A program made the position numbers and the translations under genes. Shown one piece after another: positions 17,804-26,935 of a stretch of DNA of 64,000 bases. Each line of letters begins with the position of its first letter. The stretch's first letter is position 1. A model generated the notes under the pieces. It had not been told where the DNA came from. It did no database searches and was given only the letters and a program-made list of their open reading frames with translations. The stretch spans positions 1 through 64,000 of the forward strand of contig NZ_JAGGKA010000018.1 of NCBI RefSeq assembly GCF_017873215.1, in the 5' to 3' direction. The stretch comes from Clostridium tetanomorphum (lineage in GTDB: Bacteria > Bacillota > Clostridia > Clostridiales > Clostridiaceae).

Positions 17804-18145
17804 ATGGAAAACACAGCTTTAAATATAAACACAAATACAGTTTCGGAATCATATTTTGATGGTGGTTTATTAGAACTTATTGCATGGACTTTATTAGGTG
17901 CACTCATAACAATATTTACATTAGGCATATGTTATCATTGGGCCTTATGTATGGTTTTTGGATGGAAAATAAATCATACAGTTGTTAATGGAAGAAGGTT
18001 AAAATTTAATGGAACAGCATTAGGGTTATTTGGTAACTGGGTTAAGTGGTTCTTATTAACTCTAATTACTCTGGGCATATATGGTTTTTGGTTAGGAATA
18101 GCCCTAGAAAAATGGAAAGTTAAAAATACAACATTTGCAAACTAA
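17804..18145 (+). CDS. DUF898-like small membrane protein
   Basis: 113 residues with two hydrophobic segments (about 24-46 and 79-100). The central block GRRLKFNGTALGLF and the following TLGIYGFW are the hallmark of the DUF898/YjgN family, here in a short version. Function unknown. ATG 17804 was chosen because GAGGAGGTGA ends 5-6 nt before it; GTG at 17795 lies inside that ribosome binding site. It is followed by a 13-bp hairpin. Confidence 0.7.
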   Translation: MENTALNINTNTVSESYFDGGLLELIAWTLLGALITIFTLGICYHWALCMVFGWKINHTVVNGRRLKFNGTALGLFGNWVKWFLLTLITLGIYGFWLGIALEKWKVKNTTFAN

Positions 18146-18161
18146 ATAGTTCTTAACAGAT

Positions 18162-18200
18162 CTCAGGCTGTTGACAAATTATGTTTATCAACAGCCTGAG
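18162..18200 (+). terminator. Hairpin after the DUF898-like gene
   Basis: CTCAGGCTGTTGA (18162-18174) pairs with TCAACAGCCTGAG (18188-18200), 13 bp perfect. No T tract follows, so termination strength is uncertain. Confidence 0.55.
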
Positions 18201-18241
18201 GGAAATCATGATTTCTCTAATTAGTTTTAAAGCAAATAATA

Positions 18242-18820
18242 TTATTTTTTCTTAGACTTCTTTTTTACTGAATATCCAAAAGAACCAAGTGGCTTTGAAA
18301 TCAATCCATAATACTCACCATGACTATAACATATAAGATTAGCTCTGTTAAAGTGTATTTTACCTTTTTCATCTATTAGATCGTCATTAACTTTTACATT
18401 AACAACTTTAAATAAAAATAAATCATGTGTACCCAAAGGGGTAATAGATTTTAATTTACATTCTAAAGCTATGGGTGAAATATCAATAGAAGGTGTTTTT
18501 ATACTAACACCATTATTTAATTTAATATTTAAATGTTTAATTTTATCCTGTTTTTTACCAGAGACAACACCACAATAGTCTACAATTTTGACCATATCTC
18601 TTGTGGGAAGATTGATAACACATTCTTCACTTTCCTTAATATATTCATAAGACAATCTTTCTGGTCTAATTCCCATTGCTATAATAGGCTCTTTAGTGCA
18701 TATAGTACTTATCCATCCTACTGTAAAGACATTTAATTTATTAGATTTGTTCTTAGAAGTAACAAGAACTACAGGAGTAGGATTTAACATTACACTGCCT
18801 TTAAAATTTAATTTATTCAT
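18242..18820 (-). CDS. Flavin reductase-like / flavoredoxin family protein
   Basis: 192-residue FMN-binding split-barrel protein. The N terminus has the family pattern PVVLVTS near 16-22 and FTVGWIST near 34-41, followed by EPIIAMGIRP and YEYIKESEECVINLP. Proteins of this type bind FMN and serve as flavin reductases or electron carriers (flavoredoxin). Start follows TTGGAGG. A truncated sister copy lies directly upstream at 18871-18978, so there was a tandem duplication. Confidence 0.85.
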   Translation of the reverse strand: MNKLNFKGSVMLNPTPVVLVTSKNKSNKLNVFTVGWISTICTKEPIIAMGIRPERLSYEYIKESEECVINLPTRDMVKIVDYCGVVSGKKQDKIKHLNIKLNNGVSIKTPSIDISPIALECKLKSITPLGTHDLFLFKVVNVKVNDDLIDEKGKIHFNRANLICYSHGEYYGLISKPLGSFGYSVKKKSKKK

Positions 18821-18870
18821 GCATTTCCTCCAATTTATTACTGTATTTATATTTGGGTTGCAGTTTTAAT

Positions 18871-18978
18871 CTATCCTACGGTGAATACATTATCTTTTTC
18901 TTCTTTATTTTTAGAAGTTGTTAGAGCCATGGGAACAGGAGTTAGCATAGCACTTCCTTTAAATGATACTTTAGACAT
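18871..18978 (-). pseudogene. Truncated duplicate of the flavin reductase-like gene
   Basis: Behind GGAGGATAAC an ATG at 18978 opens a 35-codon frame ending FTVG then TAG, exactly where the intact neighbour reads FTVGW. The N termini align without gaps apart from small substitutions (MSKVSFKGSAML against MNKLNFKGSVML). The rest of the gene is gone; only about 50 bp separate the stop from the intact copy. It is a decayed tandem duplicate. Confidence 0.8.
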
Positions 18979-19133
18979 AATTGTTATCCTCCATGTGTTT
19001 GTTGTTAGTATAAAAAGTTTTGAATTTGATTATACCTATTATTATATATAAAGTAAAGGAATTTTTAAACATTTGTAGAATAAAATAGGGTAGTGCGAAT
19101 GGTTTTTATGACTATATGAAAGAGGTGAGTTTA

Positions 19134-19526
19134 ATGTTACAGGTAGATAAATCTAAAATAATACTTATGGTACAAAGTGCTAATATTGTTTTTTGCTATT
19201 TTCATATTTCTCCTATAATTTTAAAAGAATTTCAAGATAAATATGGAGAAGATGCCATGATTAATTCCAAGCCAGCACTAAAAATTTATTGTATAAATAA
19301 TAATATAGTCACTGAATTAGAAACTATCTTTATGCATCCATTGGCTAATAATTGGTATATACATTTAGATAAAGCTCCTATGAATTTATATGTAAAAATA
19401 GGAAGAGTGCTCCCAGATAATTCTTTTGTAACTTTTTGTATTTCTAATATAGTTACTACACCTAGAAAATCTCAATCAGAAGATAAGAGAGTTTATTATA
19501 TAGATATTTTTGATGACAATAAATGA
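19134..19526 (+). CDS. DUF4912 domain protein
   Basis: 130 residues. The DUF4912 pattern is visible: VQSANIVFCYFHIS near 10-23 (family: tyr/trp-rich start), KPALKIYCI, and HPLANNWYIHL followed by YVKIGRVLPDNSF. The domain resembles carbohydrate-binding folds in profile, but its role is not established. ATG 19134 follows AAAGAGGTGA. It precedes the GH57 gene by about 50 nt; DUF4912 beside or fused to GH57 enzymes recurs in bacteria, which suggests a shared role in glucan metabolism. Confidence 0.75.
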   Translation: MLQVDKSKIILMVQSANIVFCYFHISPIILKEFQDKYGEDAMINSKPALKIYCINNNIVTELETIFMHPLANNWYIHLDKAPMNLYVKIGRVLPDNSFVTFCISNIVTTPRKSQSEDKRVYYIDIFDDNK

Positions 19527-19578
19527 AAAAAAGGTTTATAAAAATATAAAATACCTTATTCTAAATGGAGGAATATAT

Positions 19579-21171
19579 ATGAAAAAAGGATATGTAGCTT
19601 TAGTATTACATAGCCATATGCCATTTATAAGGCATCCAGAAAAAGAAGATGCATTAGAAGAGAGATGGTTTTTTGAGGCTATGAGCGAGTGTTATATTCC
19701 ATTGATAGAAGTATATGATAAACTTGTTAATGAGAATATAAATTTTAAAATAACTATGTCTATAACTCCAACTTTAATGTCAATGTTTCAAGATTCTTAT
19801 TTAAATGATAAGTATATGATTTATTTAAAAAAATCTATTGAATTGTCAGAAAAAGAAATTATACGAACTAAATCAAATAAAAAATTAAATAAAATAGCTA
19901 AGTTTTATAATAAAAGACTAAACAACATTTACTCTATATATAAAAATTATGATTATAATTTAATCAATGCCTTTAAAAAATTTGATAAGTTAGGAAACTT
20001 AGAGATAATAACATGCTCTGCTACTCATGGATTACTACCACTTCTTCAAATTAATCCTGAAGCAGTAAAAGCTCAGATAGATACAGGAGTAAAATATTAT
20101 TTAGAGTCTATAGGACATGAACCTAAAGGAATATGGTTACCGGAATGTGCCTATACTTATTCTTTAGATACCGTTTTAGAGAAAGCAGGAATAAAATATT
20201 TTATAAGTGAAAGTACAGGGGTAACAAATGCTTCACCTAAACCACAATATGGAACTTACGCACCTATAGCAACAGCTAATAGAATATGTTGTTTTGGAAG
20301 AGATGAGGAATCTTCCCATCAAGTTTGGAGTGGATTTAACGGTTATCCTGGAGATTATAATTATAGGGAATTCTACAGGGATATAGGTTATGAATTACCT
20401 ATGGATTATATATATCCATATATAGATAAAAAGGGCATAAGAATAGATACTGGAATTAAATATTATAGAGTTACAGGTAAAACTGATAATAAAGATTATT
20501 ATGACAGAAAAATAGCTATGGAACGAGTAATAGAACATAGTGAACACTTTGCAAATAGTAGACATAATCAGATAAATACCATAAGTAGAAATATGAATAA
20601 ACCTCCTATTGTAGTGTGTCCTTATGATACAGAGCTTTTTGGACATTGGTGGTTTGAAGGACCTGATTTTATTTATCAATTTATAAAAAAGTCTTCTGAA
20701 AAGTGGATATGCTATGAGTTAACTACACCTTATAATTATTTAAAAGAGAATCCATTAGTTCAGTGCAGTAGGCCATGCCCTTCAAGTTGGGGAGAAAATG
20801 GGGATTATTCTGTTTGGTTAAATCAATCTAATGATTGGATTTATAGAGATATTCATAGTTGTGAGGAAAAAATGATAAGATTAGCTAATACTTATAAATC
20901 TACTAATGATTTAGAGAAGAGAATGTTACAACAAGCTGCCAGAGAGCTCATGCTAGCAGAGTCCTCTGATTGGCCTTTTATAATTAAAAATAATACTACA
21001 GTTCAATATGCAATAGGAAGAATAAATTCTCATATAGAAAGATTTAATAAATTATATGAACAATTAACAAAGAAAGTAGTAGATGAAAAATGGCTTAATG
21101 AAGTAGAAACATTAGATAATATATTTCCCAATGTAGACTATAGATTATATAAGGCTGATAATAATAAATAA
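19579..21171 (+). CDS. GH57 1,4-alpha-glucan branching enzyme-type protein
   Basis: 530-residue glycoside hydrolase family 57 protein. The N terminus carries LVLHSHMPFIRHP, GIWLPECAY holds the expected nucleophile Glu (near 190), and CPYDTELFGHWWFEGP holds the expected acid/base Asp (near 350). The C-terminal DUF1957-type helical domain is present. These features fit GH57 branching enzymes that introduce alpha-1,6 links in glycogen-like glucan. ATG 19579 follows TGGAGGA; upstream frames to 19510 have no better site and would overlap the DUF4912 gene. A strong terminator follows. Confidence 0.87.
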   Translation: MKKGYVALVLHSHMPFIRHPEKEDALEERWFFEAMSECYIPLIEVYDKLVNENINFKITMSITPTLMSMFQDSYLNDKYMIYLKKSIELSEKEIIRTKSNKKLNKIAKFYNKRLNNIYSIYKNYDYNLINAFKKFDKLGNLEIITCSATHGLLPLLQINPEAVKAQIDTGVKYYLESIGHEPKGIWLPECAYTYSLDTVLEKAGIKYFISESTGVTNASPKPQYGTYAPIATANRICCFGRDEESSHQVWSGFNGYPGDYNYREFYRDIGYELPMDYIYPYIDKKGIRIDTGIKYYRVTGKTDNKDYYDRKIAMERVIEHSEHFANSRHNQINTISRNMNKPPIVVCPYDTELFGHWWFEGPDFIYQFIKKSSEKWICYELTTPYNYLKENPLVQCSRPCPSSWGENGDYSVWLNQSNDWIYRDIHSCEEKMIRLANTYKSTNDLEKRMLQQAARELMLAESSDWPFIIKNNTTVQYAIGRINSHIERFNKLYEQLTKKVVDEKWLNEVETLDNIFPNVDYRLYKADNNK

Positions 21172-21198
21172 ATCATTATCTTAGAAAATTAGAAAACT

Positions 21199-21236
21199 AA
21201 GAAAACATCCTTTTAAAAGAAGGATGTTTTCTTATT
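21199..21236. terminator. Terminator after the GH57 gene
   Basis: AAGAAAACATCCTT (21199-21212) pairs with AAGGATGTTTTCTT (21220-21233); a TATTATT tract follows. It can also serve the convergent helicase gene. Confidence 0.8.
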
Positions 21237-21271
21237 ATTCACATATTTAAAAGTTAATAATGTGGATAAGT

Positions 21272-22840
21272 TTATTTTTTATTGTTAGCAATTTCTACTT
21301 TAATTTTTCTTCCGTTAAACTTTTTACCATTTATATTATTTAAAATTTTACTAACTACATCTTCATCTACATTTATAAATGAGAATTTTTCAAGTATATC
21401 TATATTACCTATACTTGAAGAACTTACATTAGCGGTATCATCTAAAAATTCTAGTAACTTTTTAGGATTAATTTTATCCATTCTTCCAATAGTTAAAAAT
21501 AATCTCACAGAACTACAAGAGGATATGGAGTTTTCAGTATATTCATAGCTTAATTTGTCTTCAAAATTCATTTTCATTAAAGCGGCAGCTACATCTACTA
21601 GATTGAATTCTTCATCTAATTCCATGGCTATAGGAATAAAGGTTTTAAAATCATCATTTTCTATAGTAACTCTAATATCTTTTACTAATGTTTTATATTT
21701 TGATTCTAGTATTTCATCTAATGTAGGTATATCTTTTCTTTTAATTTTACTTTTTGTAAACTTTTCAATTCCTTTTAAAACCATATACTCTTTTGGAGTT
21801 ACCAATGAATAGGCTATACCTTCAGTATTCGCTCTACCAGTTCTACCTATTCTGTGGACATATGATTCTGTATCTTGAGGTAAATCATAATTTATTACAT
21901 GCGATACTCCTTTTACATCTATTCCTCTTGCGGCCACATCTGTTGCTACAAGAAAATCTAAAGTTCCTTCTTTAAACTTTTTAAGAGTATTTATTCTATG
22001 GTTTTGAGCCATGTCTCCGTGCATGCCTTCTACATTATATCCTCTCATCTGCATTGATTCGACTAATTCATCAACACCTCTTTTAGTTTTACAGAATATA
22101 ATTGCACTAGCAGGTTCATCTAAATCTAAAATTCTACAAAGAGTTTCAAATCTATCTTTATTTTTTATCTCAAAATAAAATTGCTTGATTTTATCAACAG
22201 TTACTGTACTTTTTATTATGGATATATGTTTTGGATTTTTCTTCATGTATTTTGAAGCAAGCTTTTTGATAGCATTAGGCATAGTAGCAGAAAATAGTAG
22301 AGTCTGTCTAGTATCATTAGTATTTTTTATTATAGTTTCAATGTCATCAATAAATCCCATATTTAACATTTCATCCGCTTCATCTAATACTAGATACTTT
22401 AAATTATTAAGTTTTATACTTCCTCTATTTATATGATCTAGAATCCTTCCAGGAGTACCTACTACTATATCTATTCCTTTTTTTAATGATTTAATTTGTC
22501 TGTCAATAGGCTGACCACCGTAGATAGGAAGTAGTCGAGTTTTTGTATATTTTGATAATCTTCCTAATTCATCTGTAATCTGAATAGCTAATTCTCTTGT
22601 AGGAGTTAAAATTAAAGCCTTTATTCCGCTAACATTATTGTCAATATTACTTATTATAGGTGCACCAAAGGCCAAAGTTTTTCCCGTACCTGTTTGAGCC
22701 TGACCTATCATATCTTCACCACTTAACACTACAGGAATAGCTTCAGCTTGTATTTGAGAAGGTTCTTCGAATCCCATGTCATCAATTGCTTTTAATACGT
22801 CTTTATTAAGTTCTAAATCTAAAAATGTTGTGTTTCTCAT
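21272..22840 (-). CDS. DEAD-box RNA helicase, DbpA-like
   Basis: 522 residues. Helicase motifs in order: Q motif region PSQIQAEAIP, motif I AQTGTGKT, Ib TPGR, motif II DEAD, motif III SAT, and motif VI HRIGRTGR. The last 75 residues match the DbpA RNA-binding domain (RLFLTIGRMDKINPKKLLEF to GRKIKVE), which in known members directs the helicase to 23S rRNA hairpin 92. A ribosome-assembly role is therefore likely. Between about 375 and 440 there is an extra helical dimerisation-like segment. Start follows AAGAGGAA. Confidence 0.9.
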   Translation of the reverse strand: MRNTTFLDLELNKDVLKAIDDMGFEEPSQIQAEAIPVVLSGEDMIGQAQTGTGKTLAFGAPIISNIDNNVSGIKALILTPTRELAIQITDELGRLSKYTKTRLLPIYGGQPIDRQIKSLKKGIDIVVGTPGRILDHINRGSIKLNNLKYLVLDEADEMLNMGFIDDIETIIKNTNDTRQTLLFSATMPNAIKKLASKYMKKNPKHISIIKSTVTVDKIKQFYFEIKNKDRFETLCRILDLDEPASAIIFCKTKRGVDELVESMQMRGYNVEGMHGDMAQNHRINTLKKFKEGTLDFLVATDVAARGIDVKGVSHVINYDLPQDTESYVHRIGRTGRANTEGIAYSLVTPKEYMVLKGIEKFTKSKIKRKDIPTLDEILESKYKTLVKDIRVTIENDDFKTFIPIAMELDEEFNLVDVAAALMKMNFEDKLSYEYTENSISSCSSVRLFLTIGRMDKINPKKLLEFLDDTANVSSSSIGNIDILEKFSFINVDEDVVSKILNNINGKKFNGRKIKVEIANNKK

Positions 22841-22919
22841 TATATTATCATTCCTCTTTCTTTTATATAAGTATATAAATTATTATTTGTAATTTATATT
22901 TTTTTATTGAGTTTTAAAA

Positions 22920-22973
22920 TAATTATTTTAAGTAATAATTATTTTAAGTAATAATTATTTTAAGTAATAATTA
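22920..22973. repeat. Three tandem copies of a 16-bp unit
   Basis: The unit TAATTATTTTAAGTAA occurs three times perfectly (22920-22967) with a 6-nt start of a fourth. It lies in the divergent space between helicase and queT 3' end, behind the queT terminator. Slippage-prone; no function evident. Confidence 0.9.
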
Positions 22974-22977
22974 AAAT

Positions 22978-23005
22978 AAAGGCAGTATATCTGCTGCCTT
23001 TTTAT
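22978..23005 (-). terminator. queT terminator
   Basis: On the minus strand AAAGGCAG pairs with CTGCCTTT across a short loop and runs into TATTTTAATT. It lies about 35 nt past the queT stop. Confidence 0.65.
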
Positions 23006-23038
23006 TAACAAACTATAACCAAGGTTAATTATTTTATT

Positions 23039-23530
23039 TCAAAAAATTTCTTGCAGTTCCTTATTTTTTTCAATAACCAATAATAGAGGTAGGCCTAATC
23101 CATAACAGCTAAGTAATTCACCTAATCCAACCTGTAACATTGTAATAAACAATGGCCATTTTGCGGTATAATATAATAAAAATCCTATTACTATAGCGTT
23201 TATAATTACTGGTGGTAAAGGGGCTATATATTTTTTGAATCTTAAGTTACTTTTACCAATATAATACGTCATTAATGCTCCAATTAAAGTAGCAAGAGAG
23301 CCAAAAATAACATCTAATGGACCAACAGGACTTAATATATTTGCTATTATACAACCTACAAACAATCCATATATTCCAGTTGGAGTGAAAAAAGGTAGGA
23401 TTGTAAGAGCTTCTGCAACTCTAAATTGAGATGCTTGATAACTCATAGAATAAGTTAAAAATATAGTTATCACTGCATACATTGAAGCAATAACTGCAGC
23501 CAATGTAAGATTTTTAGTTCTTTTTTTCAT
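23039..23530 (-). CDS. queT: QueT family queuosine-precursor transporter
   Basis: 163-residue membrane protein with about five hydrophobic segments; conserved QueT marks include the N-terminal LTLAAVIASMYAVITIF and the FRVAEALTILPFF block. QueT is the membrane specificity subunit of an ECF-type importer for preQ1/preQ0-like queuosine precursors and uses shared EcfAA'T subunits (not seen here). ATG 23530 follows GGAGGTAATAAA. An in-frame ATG at 23590 would translate through the preQ1 riboswitch and is rejected. The riboswitch strongly supports the substrate. Confidence 0.92.
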   Translation of the reverse strand: MKKRTKNLTLAAVIASMYAVITIFLTYSMSYQASQFRVAEALTILPFFTPTGIYGLFVGCIIANILSPVGPLDVIFGSLATLIGALMTYYIGKSNLRFKKYIAPLPPVIINAIVIGFLLYYTAKWPLFITMLQVGLGELLSCYGLGLPLLLVIEKNKELQEIF

Positions 23531-23535
23531 TTTAT

Positions 23536-23580
23536 TACCTCCATAGTTTTGTTTTGAGACAGGATGGTTACGAACTGTCT
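23536..23580 (-). promoter_or_regulatory. preQ1-I riboswitch controlling queT
   Basis: Reading the minus strand, AGACAG (23580-23575) pairs with CTGTCT to make P1. The loop TTCGTAACCATC and the tail CAAAACAAAACTATGG follow the class I preQ1 pattern, very like the translational Thermoanaerobacter aptamer (GUAACC loop, A-rich ACAAAAC tail). CCAT of the loop can pair with ATGG of the tail as the pseudoknot P2, directly abutting GGAGG (23542-23538). Ligand binding should therefore hide the queT ribosome binding site. Confidence 0.9.
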
Positions 23581-23724
23581 TGGCTTTCATTGTTAGCCTT
23601 TTTATAGTTTAATACAACTTTATATATAAGTCAAACAAATTAAATATAAATATTCATTTCCATTTCACTTAAATATAAATTATAATAATCTAAGTACAAT
23701 AATTTTATTTAAAGGAGAGATTTA

Positions 23725-24954
23725 ATGTTCCAATCAAAACGTTATAAATTATCTAATGGAATAGAATTAATTTCTGTAAAAAAAGATACACAGATTTTTT
23801 CTATTCATTTAGGAGTTAAAGTAGGTTCCTTATATGAAAAAAGTACTGAAAGAGGAATCTCTCATTTTATAGAACATATGTTGTTTAAAGGTACTAATAA
23901 AAGAAGTAATGAAGAATTGAATAATGATTTAGAAACTTTAGCTGGAGAATACAATGCTTATACAGATCACAATTGTACAGTATATGGAATAACAGCTTTA
24001 AAGGAGGAAATCGAAAACTCTATTGAACTTTTAAGTGATATGGTAAGAGATTCAATATTTCCTCAAAAGGAATTGGAAAAAGAAAGAGGAGTAATATTAG
24101 CAGAAATAAGGACAAGCAAAGATGATGTAGAGGATTATAGTTTCAAGAGAATTAATGAATTAGCTTTTAAAAATAGTCCTTTAAAATATGATGCATTAGG
24201 AACAGAAAAACATTTAAATTCTTTTAATAGAGAAGCTTTGCTGAATTATTATCATAAATATTATATTCCGAATAATTGCTATATTTCCATAGTATCACCT
24301 TATGATCATTCTTATATAGAGCAACTTATAAATAAGTATTTTCAAGATTGGACACAAAGAAATTTTATTCCGAATACTGTAATTGAGGAAAATAATATTT
24401 CAGGAACATTCACTTCATATAAAAAGGATATAGAGCAGAGTACTATATTGTATCTATTTACATTCCATGGTTTGAATAAAAATGGGGAACTGGCATTAAA
24501 AATATTAAATCATAAATTAGGAGATAGTGCTAATTCTATTTTATTTAGAAAGTTAAGAGAAGAAAAAGGACTCGCCTATGATGTGTATACAAGTTTAGAC
24601 TCTACTGATAAAGTTAAATGCTTATATTTATATACTGCAGTAGGAGAAGAAAATGTAAATGAAAGCATTAAAGTAATTAATAACTGTATAGAAGAAATAA
24701 AAAGGGGAAAAATTTTATTTGATGATAGTACTATAGATTTAATGAAAAAGGTATTGAAAACAGCAGTAGCATTTACTTTAGAAGATGGCACAGATTTAAG
24801 TAATTATATTCTTCATCAGATGATAGATGGAGAAAACATATATGCATTTATTGATGATATGAAAAAACTTGATAGCATAAAAAGAGAAGATATATATGAA
24901 GTAGGTAGAGTAGTATTAACTAATCCAACAGTTCATATTTTAAAAAGTGAGTAA
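23725..24954 (+). CDS. M16 family zinc peptidase
   Basis: 409-residue pitrilysin/MPP-type processing peptidase. The inverted zinc motif HxxEH is at about 50-54 in HFIEHMLFKG, with the downstream zinc Glu expected in LEKERGVILAEI. The C-terminal M16_C domain is recognisable (LREEKGLAYDVYTS). Bacillus homologue MlpA/YmxG-type proteins are cytoplasmic; no signal peptide is present here either. Start follows AAAGGAGAGA. recX follows 26 nt downstream. Confidence 0.88.
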   Translation: MFQSKRYKLSNGIELISVKKDTQIFSIHLGVKVGSLYEKSTERGISHFIEHMLFKGTNKRSNEELNNDLETLAGEYNAYTDHNCTVYGITALKEEIENSIELLSDMVRDSIFPQKELEKERGVILAEIRTSKDDVEDYSFKRINELAFKNSPLKYDALGTEKHLNSFNREALLNYYHKYYIPNNCYISIVSPYDHSYIEQLINKYFQDWTQRNFIPNTVIEENNISGTFTSYKKDIEQSTILYLFTFHGLNKNGELALKILNHKLGDSANSILFRKLREEKGLAYDVYTSLDSTDKVKCLYLYTAVGEENVNESIKVINNCIEEIKRGKILFDDSTIDLMKKVLKTAVAFTLEDGTDLSNYILHQMIDGENIYAFIDDMKKLDSIKREDIYEVGRVVLTNPTVHILKSE

Positions 24955-24980
24955 AATTTCAATATTTTAGGAGGTACATT

Positions 24981-25637
24981 TTGAATCAAAACTTAAATAA
25001 TATAGAAAATATAATAACTAAAATAGAGATGCAAAAAAGAAATAAGGATAGAGTTAATATATTTGTTGACGAAGAGTTTTTATTCGCATGTAGTGCTGAA
25101 ATTGTTTATAGGTTTAATTTAAAGGCAGGATTTAAAATAGATATTTTGTATATAGAAAAAATAATAGAAGAAGATAATTATATAAAATGTAAAAATCAAG
25201 CTTTAAGAATTATAGAAAAAAATTATAAAACTGAAAAGCAAATTTATGATAAGTTATTAAATAAGGGATACGAAAATAAAACCATAGAAAAAGTTATGAA
25301 TTTCCTTAGAGAATATACCTTTTTAGACGATTCTAAATATGTTGATATGTATATAAAAGAAAAATTAAGATGTGAGGGTAAAAATAAAATAAAGTATTCA
25401 CTACTACAAAAAGGAATAGATGAGAATATAATTAATAGTAAATTAGAAAAAATAAATTCAAATATAGAAATGGAAAATCTTTACAAAATAGCAAAAAACA
25501 AATATAATCAATTAATAAGAAGAGAAAATGATAAAAAAAAGTTATATAAAAAATTAGGGGATTTTCTTATTAGAAAAGGATACAATTGGGAAGATGCAAA
25601 ATCTGTATTAAATAAATTAATAAATAATGATTTTTAA
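24981..25637 (+). CDS. recX: RecX regulatory protein
   Basis: 218 residues of three-helix repeats. RecX inhibits or modulates RecA filaments. Family features include the central LNKGYENKTIEKVMNFL and the FLDDSKYVDMYI block (about 105-125), and LLQKGIDENIINSKL. TTG 24981 was chosen because AGGAGGT ends 5 nt before it. recA is not in the window. Upstream is the M16 peptidase, downstream the transglutaminase-like protein. Confidence 0.88.
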   Translation: MNQNLNNIENIITKIEMQKRNKDRVNIFVDEEFLFACSAEIVYRFNLKAGFKIDILYIEKIIEEDNYIKCKNQALRIIEKNYKTEKQIYDKLLNKGYENKTIEKVMNFLREYTFLDDSKYVDMYIKEKLRCEGKNKIKYSLLQKGIDENIINSKLEKINSNIEMENLYKIAKNKYNQLIRRENDKKKLYKKLGDFLIRKGYNWEDAKSVLNKLINNDF

Positions 25638-25664
25638 TATAGTACTCATAAAGGGGTGGTTTTA

Positions 25665-26840
25665 ATGTCTAAGGTGAATCCTATAACTGTAGTTTTATTC
25701 TTAGTATTTATTTATCCTTTAATAAAAGGATTTTTATTAAAGTTTTCTTCAAATGATTTGAAAATTGATATAGAAGAACTTAATAAAACTATTTCTTTTA
25801 TTGCTGCCCTTTTTTTAGGAATATATTGTGGAAAGAAATTGTTTTTTCAGCATGACAGTGGAATATATAAAATAATATATAATTATATTCCAAAGGATAT
25901 ACTTCAATATTTAGAAGACAAACCTTTTATAATATATTTAGTGTTAATTCCATTAATAATGCTTTTAATATACAAGATTATTTTTGTTATTTTTTATGTT
26001 ATAAATAATATAACATTATATCCTGTATTAGACCATATAGAATCATATCTAAGGAAGAAAAGAAACATATTTAGAAGTTTTATAGGAGCTTTATTTCAAC
26101 TGCCTAAAGCTTTAGGATATATTTTATTTGTTACTTTATTATTGAATATAGTATCTATGTTTTATAGTAATGAAGCTTTTAATGAATATTTAGAAAGCTC
26201 TAAAACCTATAATTATATATGTAAAAAAGTTGTTATACCTGTTACAAACTCTAGATTAGCTAGAAAGTTGCCAGATATAATCAATAATTCTTTTAAAATA
26301 GTGGTTAAGGAGAATAATTATTATAAAAATTCTTCTGATAAGAACAATAAAGGAAGAACTATAGTATATTACAATGGAGTTACTTTAGGAGAAGGAGTAA
26401 AATCAAATAAAGAAATAGATGAGTTTGCTAGAGACTTAGTTCAAAAAGATAGTATTGACAAAAGTAAAGCTAAGATAATATATAATTGGATAGGAAGTAA
26501 CATAGTTTATGATCATGATAAAGCAAATAGAGTATTAAATAATGATTTTGAGGTAAAATCTGGTGCTATATGGACTTTTCAAAGCAAGAAGGGAATTTGT
26601 TTTGATTATGCTTGTCTTTATGTTGCTATGTGTAGAGCAAATAATTTAAAAGTACGATTAATTACGGGACAAGGTTTCAATGGAGTTAGTTGGGTAAGCC
26701 ATGCTTGGAATCAAGTGTATATAGCAGAGGAAAATAAATGGATAAATGTAGATACGACTTTTTACAAAGGGGGAAATTATTTTAATAGTAAAAGGTTTGA
26801 TTTAGATCACAAGGATTCTAGCATTGCTGGCGAATGGTGA
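25665..26840 (+). CDS. Membrane protein with transglutaminase-like domain
   Basis: 391 residues. Three or four hydrophobic segments in the first 170 residues (one resembling a CvpA-like membrane part), then an extracytoplasmic transglutaminase-like domain at about 240-375. The catalytic set is visible: Cys in KKGICFDYACL, His in SHAWNQVY and Asp in NVDTTF. Such domains act as cysteine proteases or cross-linkers; the substrate is unknown. ATG 25665 is chosen because AAGGGGTGG lies 5 nt upstream and covers the alternative GTG 25656. It follows recX by 27 nt. Confidence 0.8.
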   Translation: MSKVNPITVVLFLVFIYPLIKGFLLKFSSNDLKIDIEELNKTISFIAALFLGIYCGKKLFFQHDSGIYKIIYNYIPKDILQYLEDKPFIIYLVLIPLIMLLIYKIIFVIFYVINNITLYPVLDHIESYLRKKRNIFRSFIGALFQLPKALGYILFVTLLLNIVSMFYSNEAFNEYLESSKTYNYICKKVVIPVTNSRLARKLPDIINNSFKIVVKENNYYKNSSDKNNKGRTIVYYNGVTLGEGVKSNKEIDEFARDLVQKDSIDKSKAKIIYNWIGSNIVYDHDKANRVLNNDFEVKSGAIWTFQSKKGICFDYACLYVAMCRANNLKVRLITGQGFNGVSWVSHAWNQVYIAEENKWINVDTTFYKGGNYFNSKRFDLDHKDSSIAGEW

Positions 26841-26899
26841 TATAATTTATTATTAAGTTAAATACATAATATAATAGCATATAGAATTTATCTTATAAA

Positions 26900-26935
26900 A
26901 AAAGTTTGTGAAGAAATTTTTCCTCACAAACTTTT
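26900..26935. terminator. Terminator between the transglutaminase-like and TPR genes
   Basis: AAAAGTTTGTGA (26900-26911) pairs with TCACAAACTTTT (26924-26935), with A and T runs on the two sides, so it serves both convergent genes. Confidence 0.75.

Noticed and set aside
22920-22973. Short tandem repeats as a CRISPR array
   Set aside because: Units are 16 bp, directly abutting and without spacers.
23531-23590. Longer N terminus of QueT starting at 23590
   Set aside because: It would translate the preQ1 aptamer; the ATG at 23530 has the ribosome binding site and matches relatives.
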